A DNA stretch of 64,000 nucleotides from UBA6489 sp942490775 (GTDB taxonomy: Bacteria; Patescibacteriota; Gracilibacteria; BD1-5; UBA6164), in NCBI GenBank assembly GCA_942490775.1, contig CALNYL010000011.1, positions 186,001-250,000 on the forward strand, given 5' to 3'. The notes beneath the pieces are model-generated. The model was given only the letters and a program-made list of their open reading frames with translations. It was not told the DNA's origin and made no database searches. Positions 42,723 through 53,109 of this stretch are shown here, one piece after another; within the stretch, counting starts at the first letter, position 1; the number at the start of each line of letters is the position of its first letter. The position numbers and the translations under genes were made by a program.

Positions 42723-44168
42723 TTATTTAAAAATTTCTATTTTTTCATTAATTTCCTGTGGTATATTATCCTCCTTATAAATATTATTTAATTCAACCTC
42801 TAGATTTTCAAAATCTTTTTCACTCATTTCATCCAATATCTCCTTCTTTACAAAATCCAAATTATAAGGCAATTTCTTTTTATAATTCCTCAATGCCTTT
42901 TTAGAAGCCATAACAAGCTCTTTCTTATCTCAAACACACTCAAAAGGTTTTATTCAAGACAATCAAAACAATTCCCTAAAAGTATTCTCTAATTCTTTAT
43001 CCTGATACAAATCTTGTCAAAATATTTTCAACAATATTTTTTTATCTAAAAATGCACTTAATATAACATAAACAAAAACACACTTAGGACAAGAATTACA
43101 CCAAAGATTTTCTCACAAAACAATTTTAGTAAAAATCGTTTCTTTATTTTCTTGCTCCTGCTTATTTCCAGATTTATTTTTATCTTCATCTTCATTTTTA
43201 TCAACATCTTCTGACTTTATTATCTTAAAATTATTATTACAACTAGAAAATATAGGAAAATATTCTTTCATAGAAGAAAATAACTCAGCAATTTTAAACT
43301 CATAAAATCACTTAAGAAGAGAAAAATACTTTATATCCCCTCAAATAGAATCCTTCACATACTCTCTAAAATCCTCTTCATACTCTAAACTCTTAGAATA
43401 CTGATGATTTATATCAAGCTTTTTCCAAGTAGTATTTGATAAATTCGCTGATTTTTCATTTGATAAAACTATATATTTATAATCATATAAATAAGCCGAC
43501 AACAACAAAATAAATGATGTAACTCAAGTTATAGGTATATGTCAATTATAATACCCTCCCTCATTAAGTTTAAACAAATTTTCCGATAATTCCCTATGAA
43601 TAAGTAAATTTTTCTTTCATATCTTTTCTGATACTTTTTTCTTCACTCTATCCATTTTTCCAAAAACCACAGTTCTAAATTTAAGTCCTGCCTTTTTATA
43701 AAGATCAACCGAAACTAAACTATCTTTTCCTCATCACAAAGCTATCAAAGACCTATCTTTCAAAGTAAAATCCACTTTTTCAAATACCCCTGCCGACATA
43801 TTCATATTCATAAAATTGAATAACTTTTTAGGAGATATCTCATTTTGATACAAAAACTCTCATAATCAATTCCTATAAAACTTAGCCCAAAAAGCCATAG
43901 CCCCCTGATCTAAGTATCAAGAACAAACTAGTAGTTCCTTAGTTGGATAAAGTTTATAATAACTTATTCAAAGAGCCAAATGTATATTAAACATCATATT
44001 ATTAATAACCCTTTTATCTAGGTCTTTTCTTGTCTTGAATAGTTTTGAACTAAAATTTATTCTTTCTTCAAAAAATTCTTTTTTATCAAAATTGTAAAAA
44101 AATCTTCACTCTAGTGTATCAAAATCAAACTCAAATTTTTTAAAATAAAATTTTCTAAATGGTTTCAT
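42723..44168 (-). CDS. PP-loop ATPase, MurL-like (UDP-MurNAc-peptide epimerase?)
   Basis: 481 residues. PP-loop ALGGGKDSLVS lies about residue 158 (ATP pyrophosphatase family). LDQGAMAFWAKFY, LSAYLYDYKYIVLSNEKSAN and WCNSCPKCVFVYV are other marked blocks. The layout matches what I recall of MurL, the epimerase that turns UDP-MurNAc-L-Ala-L-Glu into the D-Glu form in organisms without MurI. An acidic, low-complexity insert (residues about 325-350) is present. The tight coupling to the PBP gene fits cell-wall synthesis. Function is inferred. Confidence 0.6.
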
Positions 44169-44261
44169 AGTATTGAATTGTTTAATATACTAAATTCACA
44201 TTATATTCAAAGCATTCTACTCATTTTTTAGTTTTTTTCAATTTTTTATTTTTTGTAACCC

Positions 44262-44301
44262 AAAAAGTATAAACAAGACAATGTCTTGTCTACACTTTTT
44301 T
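44262..44301 (-). terminator. Rho-independent terminator of argS
   Basis: Minus strand: AAAGTGTAGACAAGACA/TTGTCTTGTTTATACTTT hairpin and T run, 2 bases after the argS stop. Confidence 0.8.
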
Positions 44302-44302
44302 T

Positions 44303-46102
44303 CTACATTCTTTCTGGCATAGTTATTCATATAATCTCAAAGCTTTCCTTAAGTACTTTAGTAAATAGTTTTACCAGCATTAACCTTGATATTTTTTTAG
44401 TTTCATCTTCTTCATTTAGAACATGTATACTATTATAAAATGTGTTGAACCTTTTTGTTAGTTCATAACTGTATTTACATAAAATATGTGGCATATTTTT
44501 TTGTGCTGTCTCTTCTACTATGTCATTATAAGAATTTATCATCTTTATTAGCTCTATTTCCTCCTGACTTTCAAATGTATAATTAATGTAATCTCTTTCA
44601 AATATTTCATCTGTATTTTCTAGTATTCTTGATGCTCTTACATAGGCATACTGTATATACGGTCAACTGTTTCCTTCAAATGTCATAAATTCATCCCAAT
44701 CAAAAATCACATCTGTTTCTCTACTTTTTTTAAGGTATCAGTACTTTATGGCTCCTATTCCTATTATTTTACTTAGTTCATTTAACTCATTTCATTTTAT
44801 ATCATCTCTTTTTTCTAGGATTATTTTTTTAGCTCTATCTTCTGCTTCGTCTAGTAATTTATCTAGTTTTATTATTTTTCACTCTCTTGTGGACATCGCT
44901 CAGTCTTTTAGGCTGATGAATCAGTTGTGTGCATGTATTAGTTTTGTATTTTCCTTTTGTAATTCTGAACCTGATTCAGAATCTTGTCTATTTAACCATC
45001 CTATCTTTTCTGAGATTGTGAAAACTTGTTTTAGGTGAAGTTGTTGTCTCACATCTACGAAATAAACTATTTTTTCTGGTTTCCAGTTTTCCATTCTGTA
45101 TCTTACACATGCTAAATCCGATGCTAGGTATCAGTGGGTTCAGTCTCTTTTTTGTAGGATGCAGCTCGGCAACTTTGTTTCTTCATCAAAATTTACTCAT
45201 ACGGAGTTATCGTCGTTTTGTGTTGCTATGTTTTTTTTTACAAGTTCTTTCACTATGTCTTTCATAGAGTATTTAAGGTCTGGATAGTTTTCTATTTTTG
45301 GAAGTCATAGTCATTCATAAAAGCTTTCTCATATGTTATAATCTGCTTTTACTGCTAGTCTATCTAGCTGGGTTTGCATTCATTTTATTGAATGCTTTGT
45401 AAATTGTTCCCAAAACTCTATTGAGTCTTTTTCTCAATGTGCTAGTTTTTTAAACTCATTTCTAAAACTTTCTTCTAGTTCTGGTTTATCTTTAGTTTCT
45501 TTAGTAACCTTCACATATAACTGAAATAAATGCTCTACCGCATCTTTTTCTAACTCTTGTTCGCTTCCCCAGAGTTTATATGCTGTGATTAGTTTTCCAA
45601 ATATTATTCACCAATCTCATATGTGGCTGTCTGATATAACATCATATCATAGTTTTTTGTATAGGTTAACTAGTACTTGTCACTGAGTTGAGGGGCAGAT
45701 ATGTCATATGTGCAGGGGTTTTCAAACATTCACTCATATGTAGTCAATCACTATCCTCTTCCCTTTTCAAGTTTCTTCTATAATAGTTCAATTATTTTTG
45801 TAATCGGATAATAGTTTACTGAAAATTACTGAGTAAACTTCTTTATTTATTTTTATATTTAAATATGCTCAAGCAGTTTCTAGTGAATCTATAAAAACTA
45901 TCTTAGAAGAATCTATAAAATCTCTTAATTCCTCTGCTATCAACTTTGGATTCTTTCTTAAATCTTTTGCTAATATTCAAGCATTAAAACAATAATCTCA
46001 AAACATATTTTTAGGTGGTATTCAAAGTTTTATCTCATCTATTTCTAAATCGTATTTAGACTTTATTGCCTCTTTTAGTTCAAATATAATTTTATTTTCC
46101 AT
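44303..46102 (-). CDS. argS: Arginyl-tRNA synthetase
   Basis: 599 residues. Class I signature KPLHIGHICPSTQGQVL (HIGH-type) is near residue 128, DSHIGDWG follows, and a KMSKS-like loop is AMSTREGKIIKL. The DALR anticodon-binding domain at the C-terminus ends VKLFTKVLKESFEIIGITMPERM, typical for ArgRS. It charges tRNA-Arg. HIGH-region glycines are TGA. Single gene with its own terminator. Confidence 0.96.
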
Positions 46103-46220
46103 AATTTTTTAGTAATACTAAAATAATGCAACTGATTATAAACAAAAAAAGTTGATTTTCAAGTAGAATAAAAAGACTTAAAGGAATAAAGTAAGAAGAC
46201 ACCATAAATGGATGTCTCTA

Positions 46221-47243
46221 CTAAACTTCGTTAATCACTTCATAATCCATATCTAGGTTTCAGACAAAGGCAAATCAAATGACTTCTTCTGCTCATTCTT
46301 CTTTTAGCTTTTTAGCGGTTTCATTAAGGGTAGAACCTGAACCAACAAAGTCATCAAGCAGGAATATTTTTTTGTAGTTTTTTGCTTTATTATCATCAAT
46401 AAAAATGGTATTTTTGGCATTTTGTATTCTTTGTTCTCTTGTTTTTAGAGATTTTTGAGGAATGGCAATATTATTTGGATAGTATTTTATAATGTTTACA
46501 AAGGGTAGTCATAGGATTTTGAGTTTGTCTTTTAGAAATCATAGTAGTTGTTTTTTTCTATCAATACTCCAAGGAGTAATAGCAATAGCATCAAACTTTT
46601 TCTTTCTTATAACACACTCCAGTTTTATAAAAACTTCATCTATACTTCTGTTTATCAACTGCTTATTTTGAGACTGCTTTGCATAAAAAGTAAGCTCTGC
46701 CAACTTACCCCTTCAAAACTCTATCCGAGTATATTGATCAGCATAAAATATGCTATCCAAAAAAACCTCATCAAAACATTTTCAAAACGATTTGTTAGCC
46801 TTCAAAAGTCCACATGAGTTTTGCAGATTCTCAATATAATTATTAATTGAAAGATAATCCTTTACTTTTTGTTTTATATTCAGCTTTCTAGTTTCGCACC
46901 ACTTTTCAATACCTGAAAACCCTTCCAAAATTTCTCACTCTGGACTAAATTTTAGAAATATATCATTTAATAGTTTCTGAGTTTTAAAATCTGGAATATA
47001 TTCACTCACATATTTTACTTCTTTTTCTTTTATGAAATCATTGAGTATTTTTGTACTTTGGTATTTAGTATGAGCTCACTTCCCTACTTTTTTGACTTTT
47101 TTATTTTCTAGTAGTTCTTTTAGTGCTTTGTGGGTTATAGTTCTACTTATTCATAGTATTTTGGAGATTTCTGTGGCTCACAAAACCTCCTGTTTTTCAA
47201 ATAGGTCTGATACTAGTTTTTTGATTTTAAAGCTAATTTTCAT
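46221..47243 (-). CDS. Winged-helix / phosphoribosyltransferase-domain regulator
   Basis: 340 residues. N-terminal winged HTH (residues 1-70: EVLGATEISKILGISRTITHKALKEL is the helix-turn-helix). The middle is helical. The C-terminal part is a type I phosphoribosyltransferase fold with the PRPP loop IFLLDDFVGSGSTLNETAKKL. Such fusions may sense PRPP or nucleotides. The promoter region holds a TTACTGTAA-type operator, so autoregulation is likely. It has no operon partner. Confidence 0.75.
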
Positions 47244-47255
47244 ATTTTTTCAATG

Positions 47256-47293
47256 TTTACTGTAAAGTCTTTACTGTAATATGTTTACAGTAA
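47256..47293 (-). promoter_or_regulatory. Operator: TTACTGTAA repeats before the wHTH-PRTase gene
   Basis: TTACTGTAA at 47257-47265 and 47271-47279 plus the inverted TTACAGTAA at 47285-47293. The last two form a palindrome with a 5-base spacer. It lies 14 bases upstream of the start codon, downstream of a possible -10 (TATACT) on the minus strand. Winged-helix autoregulator binding is inferred. Confidence 0.7.
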
Positions 47294-47370
47294 GTTAGTG
47301 TTAGTATATCATTTCTTTTGGGGAATGCAAAGAAATAAAAGAAAAAAGAAACTAAATTAATAGGCAAGAA

Positions 47371-47403
47371 AAAAGGGAACGAATATCTTCGTTCCCTTTT
47401 TTT
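47371..47403. repeat. GGGAACGA/TCGTTCCC palindrome, left of methyltransferase module
   Basis: AAAAGGGAACGAATATCTTCGTTCCCTTTTTTT. It also fits a terminator on either strand. Same family as 4680-4707, 50464-50490 and 51987-52012. Confidence 0.8.
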
Positions 47404-47514
47404 AGAAATTGTATAAACTTATCTGAGTATAAAGATAATAATATTTTAGTTGATTTAAATAATGTTTTAAGTATATTTTTAACAATCAAAAATTTAGAAT
47501 TCTAAAAAATATAA

Positions 47515-48584
47515 ATGATAAGTAAGAAACTAGAAGTTATAGACCTATTTTGTTGAATATGATGACTTTCTCATTGACTTTACAAGCAATGATTTGACAT
47601 ACTTGCATGAATTGATTTTGAAAATTCATGTAAGTTTTGATATGAATATAATAATAATACTGAGTTTATTCATGCAGATATTAGAGATATAAAATGAGAA
47701 GATTTGAAAAATAGATATGGCAAAAATTCAATAAAGGTGCTTGTTTGATGTGCTCCTTGTCAGCCTTTTTCAAACTTAAATGTAAAAAAGAATGATTATT
47801 TAAATCATGAAAAAGCTATGGCAAAAAGTCCTTTAGATAAGTATGCTTCTTTAATAGAAGATATACAACCAGATATTATATCAATGGAAAATGTTAGATG
47901 ATTAGCAAAAAAAGATAAATATCCTTCTTTTAAGCATTTTTTAGATGTTTTAGAAAGAAATAATTATCACTATGAAGTAAATATAGTAGATTCAAAAAAA
48001 TATTGAATACCACAAAATAGATATAGATTGATTTTATTAGCTTCTAAACTTGGGAAAATAAATATAATTCCATATACTCACGAAAAAGATTTTATAACAG
48101 TTAAAGAAGTTATCTCTCATTTACCTAAAATAAAAGCTTGAGAAATATCAAAGAAAGACACTTATCATAGAGCAAGAAAACTAAGTGATTTGAATATGAG
48201 AAGAATTAAGTCTATGCCTAAAGATGGATGAAATTTACTTGATGGGGATAGTTCACTTATAACTCCTTGCCATAGAAAAAATACATGAAAAAGCTATGTT
48301 AAAAATATATATGCAAGAATGAGGTGGAATGAACCTGCTCCACTATGACGACACAATGTATATGAATATGAAATGGTAGGTTTTGACATCCCGAACAAAA
48401 TAGATGAATTTCTTTGAGAGAAGCAGCTATATTTCAGACTTTTCCAGATGAGTATAAATTTGTTACTGAAGGTGAAGAAATATCAACAACTAAAATTGCT
48501 AAGCAAATTTGAAATGCTGTTCCTGTGAAATTGGGGGAGATAATTTGAGAATCAATAAAGAAACATTTAGAGAATAATTTATAG
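47515..48584 (+). CDS. DNA (cytosine-5-)-methyltransferase, frameshifted
   Basis: The first 276 or so codons contain motif I (VIDLFCGIGGLSHGL), motif IV VGCAPCQPFSN, motif VI MENVRG and motif VIII YWIPQNRYRLIL-like residues. At 48341-48344 one base seems missing: RMRWNEPAP is followed in another frame by TMTTQCIGIGNGRFGHPEQ, LREAAIFQTFP and the motif X GNAVPV. The total length is 3n+2. Either assembly error or a disabled gene. It starts a three-gene plus-strand module with DUF262 and HEPN proteins (15 and 4 bases apart). Confidence 0.8.
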
Positions 48585-48599
48585 TTTAATATTTTTATT

Positions 48600-49697
48600 A
48601 TGGTAAAAATAACTGATAGTATGAAGTTAGAAGCTGAAAAGGTTATAAGAACTGAAGAAAAAGTATATAATTATAGAACTGTTCAGTGGGAAATTCAACA
48701 TATTTGTAGTATGTTAAATGAAGAATCAAATTTTAATGAGTGAGATTTATTTGTTCCAACTTACCAAAGAGAGTATGTTTGGTCACCTGAATTGAAGGTT
48801 AAATTTATAGAATCATTATTTCTAAATATACCAATTCCTTATGTATTTATTAATGAAGACATAGAAAATCCTGATTTAGAGATTATTGATTGATATCAAA
48901 GAATAAGAACAGTGTATGAATTTATAAATAATTGATTTAAATTAGATAAATTAGATAAATTGAGTCAATTAAATTGATTTTATTTCTCTGACTTTTCAAT
49001 ATCAAGACAAAAACTTTTTAGTAGAAAAGTTATGAATATTGTTGTTTTTGAGAACTTAGATATGAATCAAAAGAAAGAGATGTTTGGAAGAATAAATACA
49101 ACATCTGATAATTTAAATTATCAGGAAGTTAGAAAATGAGTTATTTGATGAGATTTCTATGATTTTATAAAAGAGTTAGCATCAGTTTCTAAATTTAAGG
49201 AATTATGCCCATTATCAGAATGAAAATTAAAAAGAGAGGAAGATACAGAACTTGTATTAAGATACTTTGCTTATACTGAGGAATTTAATGATTACAATTG
49301 AAATGTTAGTCCATTTTTAACAAAATATATGATAGATAAAAGTAATGAGATAGAAAATTGAAATAAATCTGAAATTCTTGATTGAATGAAAAAGTCTTTT
49401 GTAGATATGTTAAATTTTGTAAATATAAACTTTAAGTATTGATTTCGCAAAAAATGAACAGACAAAATAATATCTTCAAGGGTTTATTTTGAGGCTGTTT
49501 CTGTTTGAGTATGATTAGCATTAAAAGAGAAAAGTGTTTCAGACTTAGACACAAAAATTATTCAAAAATTATTAAAGTATAATAATTTTAAAGATATAGT
49601 TACAAGTGATTGATCTAATGCTACAAAAAAATTTAGAGCTAGAATTAATTCAGTTAAGGATGCTTTATTATATTCAAAATTACCACCAAAATTATAA
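48600..49697 (+). CDS. DUF262 (GmrSD N-terminal-like) protein
   Basis: 365 residues. VPTYQREYVWSPELKVKFIESL, IPIPYVFIN and the nucleotide-binding DGYQRIRTVYEF are the DUF262 (ParB-like) blocks, and FGRINTTSDNLNYQEVRKG is conserved in the family. No HNH (DUF1524) domain follows, unlike GmrSD. It sits between a cytosine methyltransferase and a HEPN protein with gaps of 15 and 4 bases. Probably a regulatory or nuclease-activating subunit of an anti-phage system. Confidence 0.85.
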
Positions 49698-49701
49698 AAA
49701 T

Positions 49702-50424
49702 ATGGAAGAAATAAAATTAGAATATGAAACAATTAGAGGAAATAAATGAACTTTTGAATTTTCTTGATTATTGATTAAATTGAAAGAAAGAGAAAAAGTT
49801 AATAAAAGCATTCTAACAAATTCATTAAAGAGTTCTGCTGTACTGATGATTTATAACTTGATTGAATATACAGTTTTTGAAGCAATTGAATGTATTGAAA
49901 GCGATTTTAAATCTTATGATATAAAGGATTTTAAAATTAAATTTCAATCTTTATTCTATAAAGCTTTTGGATTATTTTTGAATGATGTTAAATTTAAAAA
50001 TATATTAAATATATTAGAAAAAGATGCTGTGTGACTTGATAGTATTATTGAAAAAGGATATTTCTATGAAAACATGAAATTAAATGATAAGTGTAAAATA
50101 AAAGTAGAAAACAAACAAGGTCAGTCAAACTGAATAAAGTGAAATATTAATTGTAGAGCAATAAAAACTCTATCAAAACTATTTGAATTTAATTTGAAGG
50201 AGACTAGAAAAATTAATACAACTCAAAATGATTTATTGAATGAGATAAAGACTAAAAGAAATAATTTATCTCATGGCTCAACTTCTTTTAATCATATATG
50301 AAAAGATATATCAGTTCAACAACTTAGGAACTATATAAATGAATTAAAGGATTTTTTTGATAACTTTCTTGAAGAAATAGAAAAATATGTAAAGAATAAA
50401 CCATATCTTCAAATTGTGAGATAA
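49702..50424 (+). CDS. HEPN-domain protein (MAE_28990/MAE_18760-like)
   Basis: 240 residues, helical. The C-terminal part holds the HEPN RNase signature R-x4-H as TKRNNLSHGSTSF (about residue 190), with GKDISVQQLRNYINELKDFF as in the MAE_28990 family. The N-terminal half (SSAVLMIYNLIEYTVFEAIE) is the first HEPN helix pair. HEPN proteins are often toxins or RNases set loose upon infection. It is the last gene of the methyltransferase-DUF262-HEPN set, 4 bases after DUF262. A palindromic repeat lies 40 bases after its stop. Confidence 0.82.
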
Positions 50425-50463
50425 TATCTAAAAAAACTAGTCTAAAATAATACATCAAAAAAA

Positions 50464-50490
50464 AAGGAACGAAAATATTCGTTCCCTACA
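50464..50490. repeat. GGAACGAAAATATTCGTTCC palindrome, right of HEPN gene
   Basis: Same family as 47371-47403. Together the two bracket the methyltransferase-DUF262-HEPN module. It also separates the convergent HEPN and glyS genes. Confidence 0.8.
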
Positions 50491-50505
50491 TTTCTTAAAA
50501 TAAAT

Positions 50506-51942
50506 TTAACCTTTCATCTTCCCTCTTATAAACTCATTTAATTTTTCTATTTCTATAACTTCTTGTTCCATAGAGTCTCTAAATCTTACTGTTACTTTTC
50601 ATTCATCATAGTTATTTGAGTCAACCGTTACACAAAAAGGTGTTCAAATCTCATCAAATCTGGCATATCTTTTTCCTATGCTTCATACTTCATCGTATTC
50701 ACACACAAACTCATCTGATAATTTCGCATAAACCTCTTTCGCTAAATCTCAAATCTTTTTAACTACTGGCAATACTCAAATAGTAATAGGAGCAATTTTT
50801 GAATCAAGCTTTAAATAAGTTCTAGCCCCTTCTCATTCTCATTCAACAGTATAAGAATCTGACAAAGTAGCTAAAAATAATCTAGTCAATCAAACAGAAG
50901 GTTCAATTACATAAGGTATAAACTTTCTATTATTTATAGGATCAAAATAAGATAAATCTTGTTTTGATTCTTTCATATGAGCTTTTAAATCAAAATCCGT
51001 TCTATCAGCCACCCCCCGAAGTTCTCACCAACCAAATGGAAATTTAAATTCTATATCAGTTGTTGCATTACTATAATGAGATAATTCATCTTTATCATGA
51101 TCTCTAAATCTAAGAGAATCTTGTTTTAGTCATAGGGTTTTAGTTAGAAAACTCATACAATCATTTTTCCACTGTGCATGAAGTTCTAAATCTGTTCAAG
51201 GTTCACAAAAATATTCTATTTCCATTTGTTCAAACTCTCTAGTTCTAAAAATAAAATTTCAAGGAGTTATTTCATTTCTAAAAGCCTTTCAAACTTGTGC
51301 AACACCAAAAGGTAATTTTTTCCTACTTGTTCTTACTATATTTTGAAAGTTTACAAATATTCATTGTGCCGTTTCTGGTCTTAGGTAAATTTCAGTACCT
51401 GAATCATCTGTAACTCATTGATGAGTTTCAAACATTAGGTTAAACTTTTTTATTTCACTCCAATCTCAAGGTTTTCAAATATTTGGATTAAGAACATTCT
51501 CTCAAACCATAACTTCTTTTTGTTTTTCAACACTCCAAGATTCTGGAATAAGATTTTCTATGTTGTATTTATCTTTTAGAAGTTTTTCAACATCAGTTCA
51601 TTTTTTTTCTAAATCTAAAATTAATTCTTCAAGTAATTTATCTGCTCTAAATCTTTCACCTGTACTTTTATCATCAATTAGTGGGTCGCTGAATCCTCAT
51701 ACATGTCCAGAAGCTACCCAAACATTTGGATTCATAAGTATAGCAGCATCAAGAAGCATCATATCAGTTTTCTTTTGAACAAATTCTTTTATCCATAGGT
51801 TTTTTATGTTTTCTTTTAGTAGTGATCAGTATGGTCCATAGTCCCAAGCATTTGCTAGTCATCCATAAATTTCACTTCATGCATATACGAATCACCTATT
51901 TTTAGCTAGGTTAACTATTGTTTCCATTTTTACTTTTTCCAT
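50506..51942 (-). CDS. glyS: Glycyl-tRNA synthetase (alpha2 type)
   Basis: 478 residues, class II. RGFVYAGSEIYGGLANAWDYGP, the motif 2 region [36 protein letters not shown] and motif 3 VIEPSVGLTRLFLA are present, followed by the anticodon domain (PITIGVLPVVKK). It charges glycine tRNAs, including, by inference, the extra tRNA-Gly(UCA) that must read UGA here. It lies between the two defence-like modules. No T-box precedes it. Confidence 0.96.
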
Positions 51943-51986
51943 AGTGTGTTTTTTAAATTTTAAAATATTTATAAATTTGTATTATT

Positions 51987-52012
51987 GTAGGGAACGAATA
52001 TTTTCGTTCCTC
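51987..52012. repeat. GTAGGGAACGAATATTTTCGTTCC palindrome
   Basis: Same family as 4680-4707, upstream of glyS. Imperfect right arm (TCGTTCCTCA). Confidence 0.75.
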
Positions 52013-52175
52013 ATAGTTTAATTTCTTCCATAGTTCTAATCCATCCCCTTTCGTTACACTGCAGGGACTTCCTTTAAAAAAGGAAGAAATTAAAAAAATA
52101 GTATTCTCTACTTGCCTCGTTTTTTAATATATCTTTCTATGTATTTCATAATAATTCATTATTTAATAAAATAAT

Positions 52176-52204
52176 TTGACTTTTTTGGTAATTTTTTATA
52201 TAAT
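52176..52204 (+). promoter_or_regulatory. Consensus promoter of a small RNA
   Basis: TTGACT (52176-52181), 17-base spacer, TATAAT (52199-52204). No ORF follows before the terminator at 52268. Confidence 0.85.
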
Positions 52205-52210
52205 ACTTGT

Positions 52211-52268
52211 GTATTACGACGAAAGAGGGACCGAACGGCTAACTACCTAAGGGCACCTCTTTTTTTTA
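52211..52268 (+). ncRNA. Small RNA candidate (about 57 nt) with intrinsic terminator
   Basis: Downstream of the perfect-spaced promoter is an unusually GC-rich segment for this genome (CGACGAAAGAGGGACCGAACGG, then CTAACTACCTAAGGGCACCTCT) ending in eight T. The outer stem AAAGAGG/CCTCTTT closes two small hairpins (CCG-AA-CGG and CC-TAA-GG). The last 20 bases are antisense to the end of the NYN gene. It matches no RNA family I recognise. Could be a regulatory RNA of the defence operon or an independent sRNA. Confidence 0.6.
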
Positions 52269-52786
52269 TGTTTCACTTTTCTTTTTATATACTCAATCTT
52301 TTTTCTTACATCTTTTAGACTAAGATTTACTCAAAAACTTGGTTGGATTTTTCTATAAAGTGAAGAAAAAAGACTATTAGGAAAAAGTATTTTTTTAAAT
52401 CTATTTTTTTCTATTAGATATTTTACCGCTTTTATATAATCTCAATCTCAAGAAACTAAAACTATTTTATCAAAGTCATTTTCCTCTAAACATCTATGCA
52501 TAATTTCAAAGACTATATCAACATCTACATTTCATTTTTTCTTTCAGAGCATGTTAGAATTATGTTCTCTAAATTCTAATATAAAACCTGCTTTTTGAAT
52601 TTTTCTGTACATTTCTTGATTATCGTCATTAACAAATCACAAGAAAAAATATGCTTCTTCTACTTTAAATTTTCTTTCTAAATAGATTCTAAATCTTTTG
52701 AAGTCAACTTTCCAGTTTTCTGTTTGGGTTCAAAGATGTAGGTTTTGAGCATCTATAAATGCTATATTGTTTTCTTTTTCTTTCAT
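52247..52786 (-). CDS. NYN-domain (LabA/DUF88-type PIN-fold) protein
   Basis: 179 residues. FIDAQNLHLG (first catalytic Asp), GNVDVDIVFEIM (second) and IVLVSGDGDYIKAVKYL (third pair) are the NYN metal-site blocks of this PIN-like RNase family. The C-terminus is a Lys-rich tail. It is the third gene of an operon after a GmrSD-type protein and a coiled-coil membrane protein (gap 28). A metal-dependent RNase or DNase role is inferred. The 3' end overlaps a small RNA on the other strand. Confidence 0.85.
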
Positions 52787-52814
52787 TGTTTATTGGGTTA
52801 TTGAAGTAAATATT

Positions 52815-53102
52815 TTACTTGCCTCGTTTTTTAATATATTTTTCTGTGTAAATATTTTTTAGGAGTCATATGGATATTGTTGATAATGTGTATCAGAGTG
52901 TTGGGATTATTGCATTTATCATGGGTTTTTCTATTTTTAGGAAGTACATTACTGTGCTTATTACTATGTAGGTTAAAATAATTATAAGTAGTTTTCTTTG
53001 GTTGGATGTTTCCCAAGCTTTGTCGGCTTCTACTTTTTGGTTTCTTTGCTTTAGTTTTTGTATCTCTTGTTGTAGTTTTTCTAGGGTAATTTCTTTTTTC
53101 AT
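52815..53102 (-). CDS. Coiled-coil membrane protein of the GmrSD operon
   Basis: 95 residues. N-terminal coiled coil (KEITLEKLQQEIQKLKQRNQ) then two membrane helices (about 42-61 and 65-85) and a basic C-terminus. It begins 7 bases after the GmrSD stop. A membrane effector is common in anti-phage operons. No family recognised. The last codons include two TGA glycines. Confidence 0.7.
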
Positions 53103-53109
53103 ACTATTT

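Noticed and set aside
52230..52256. CGGCTAACTAC resembles a piece of the 16S rRNA 515 region
   Set aside because: The match is only about eleven bases and the surroundings do not fit rRNA; treated as chance within the small RNA candidate.
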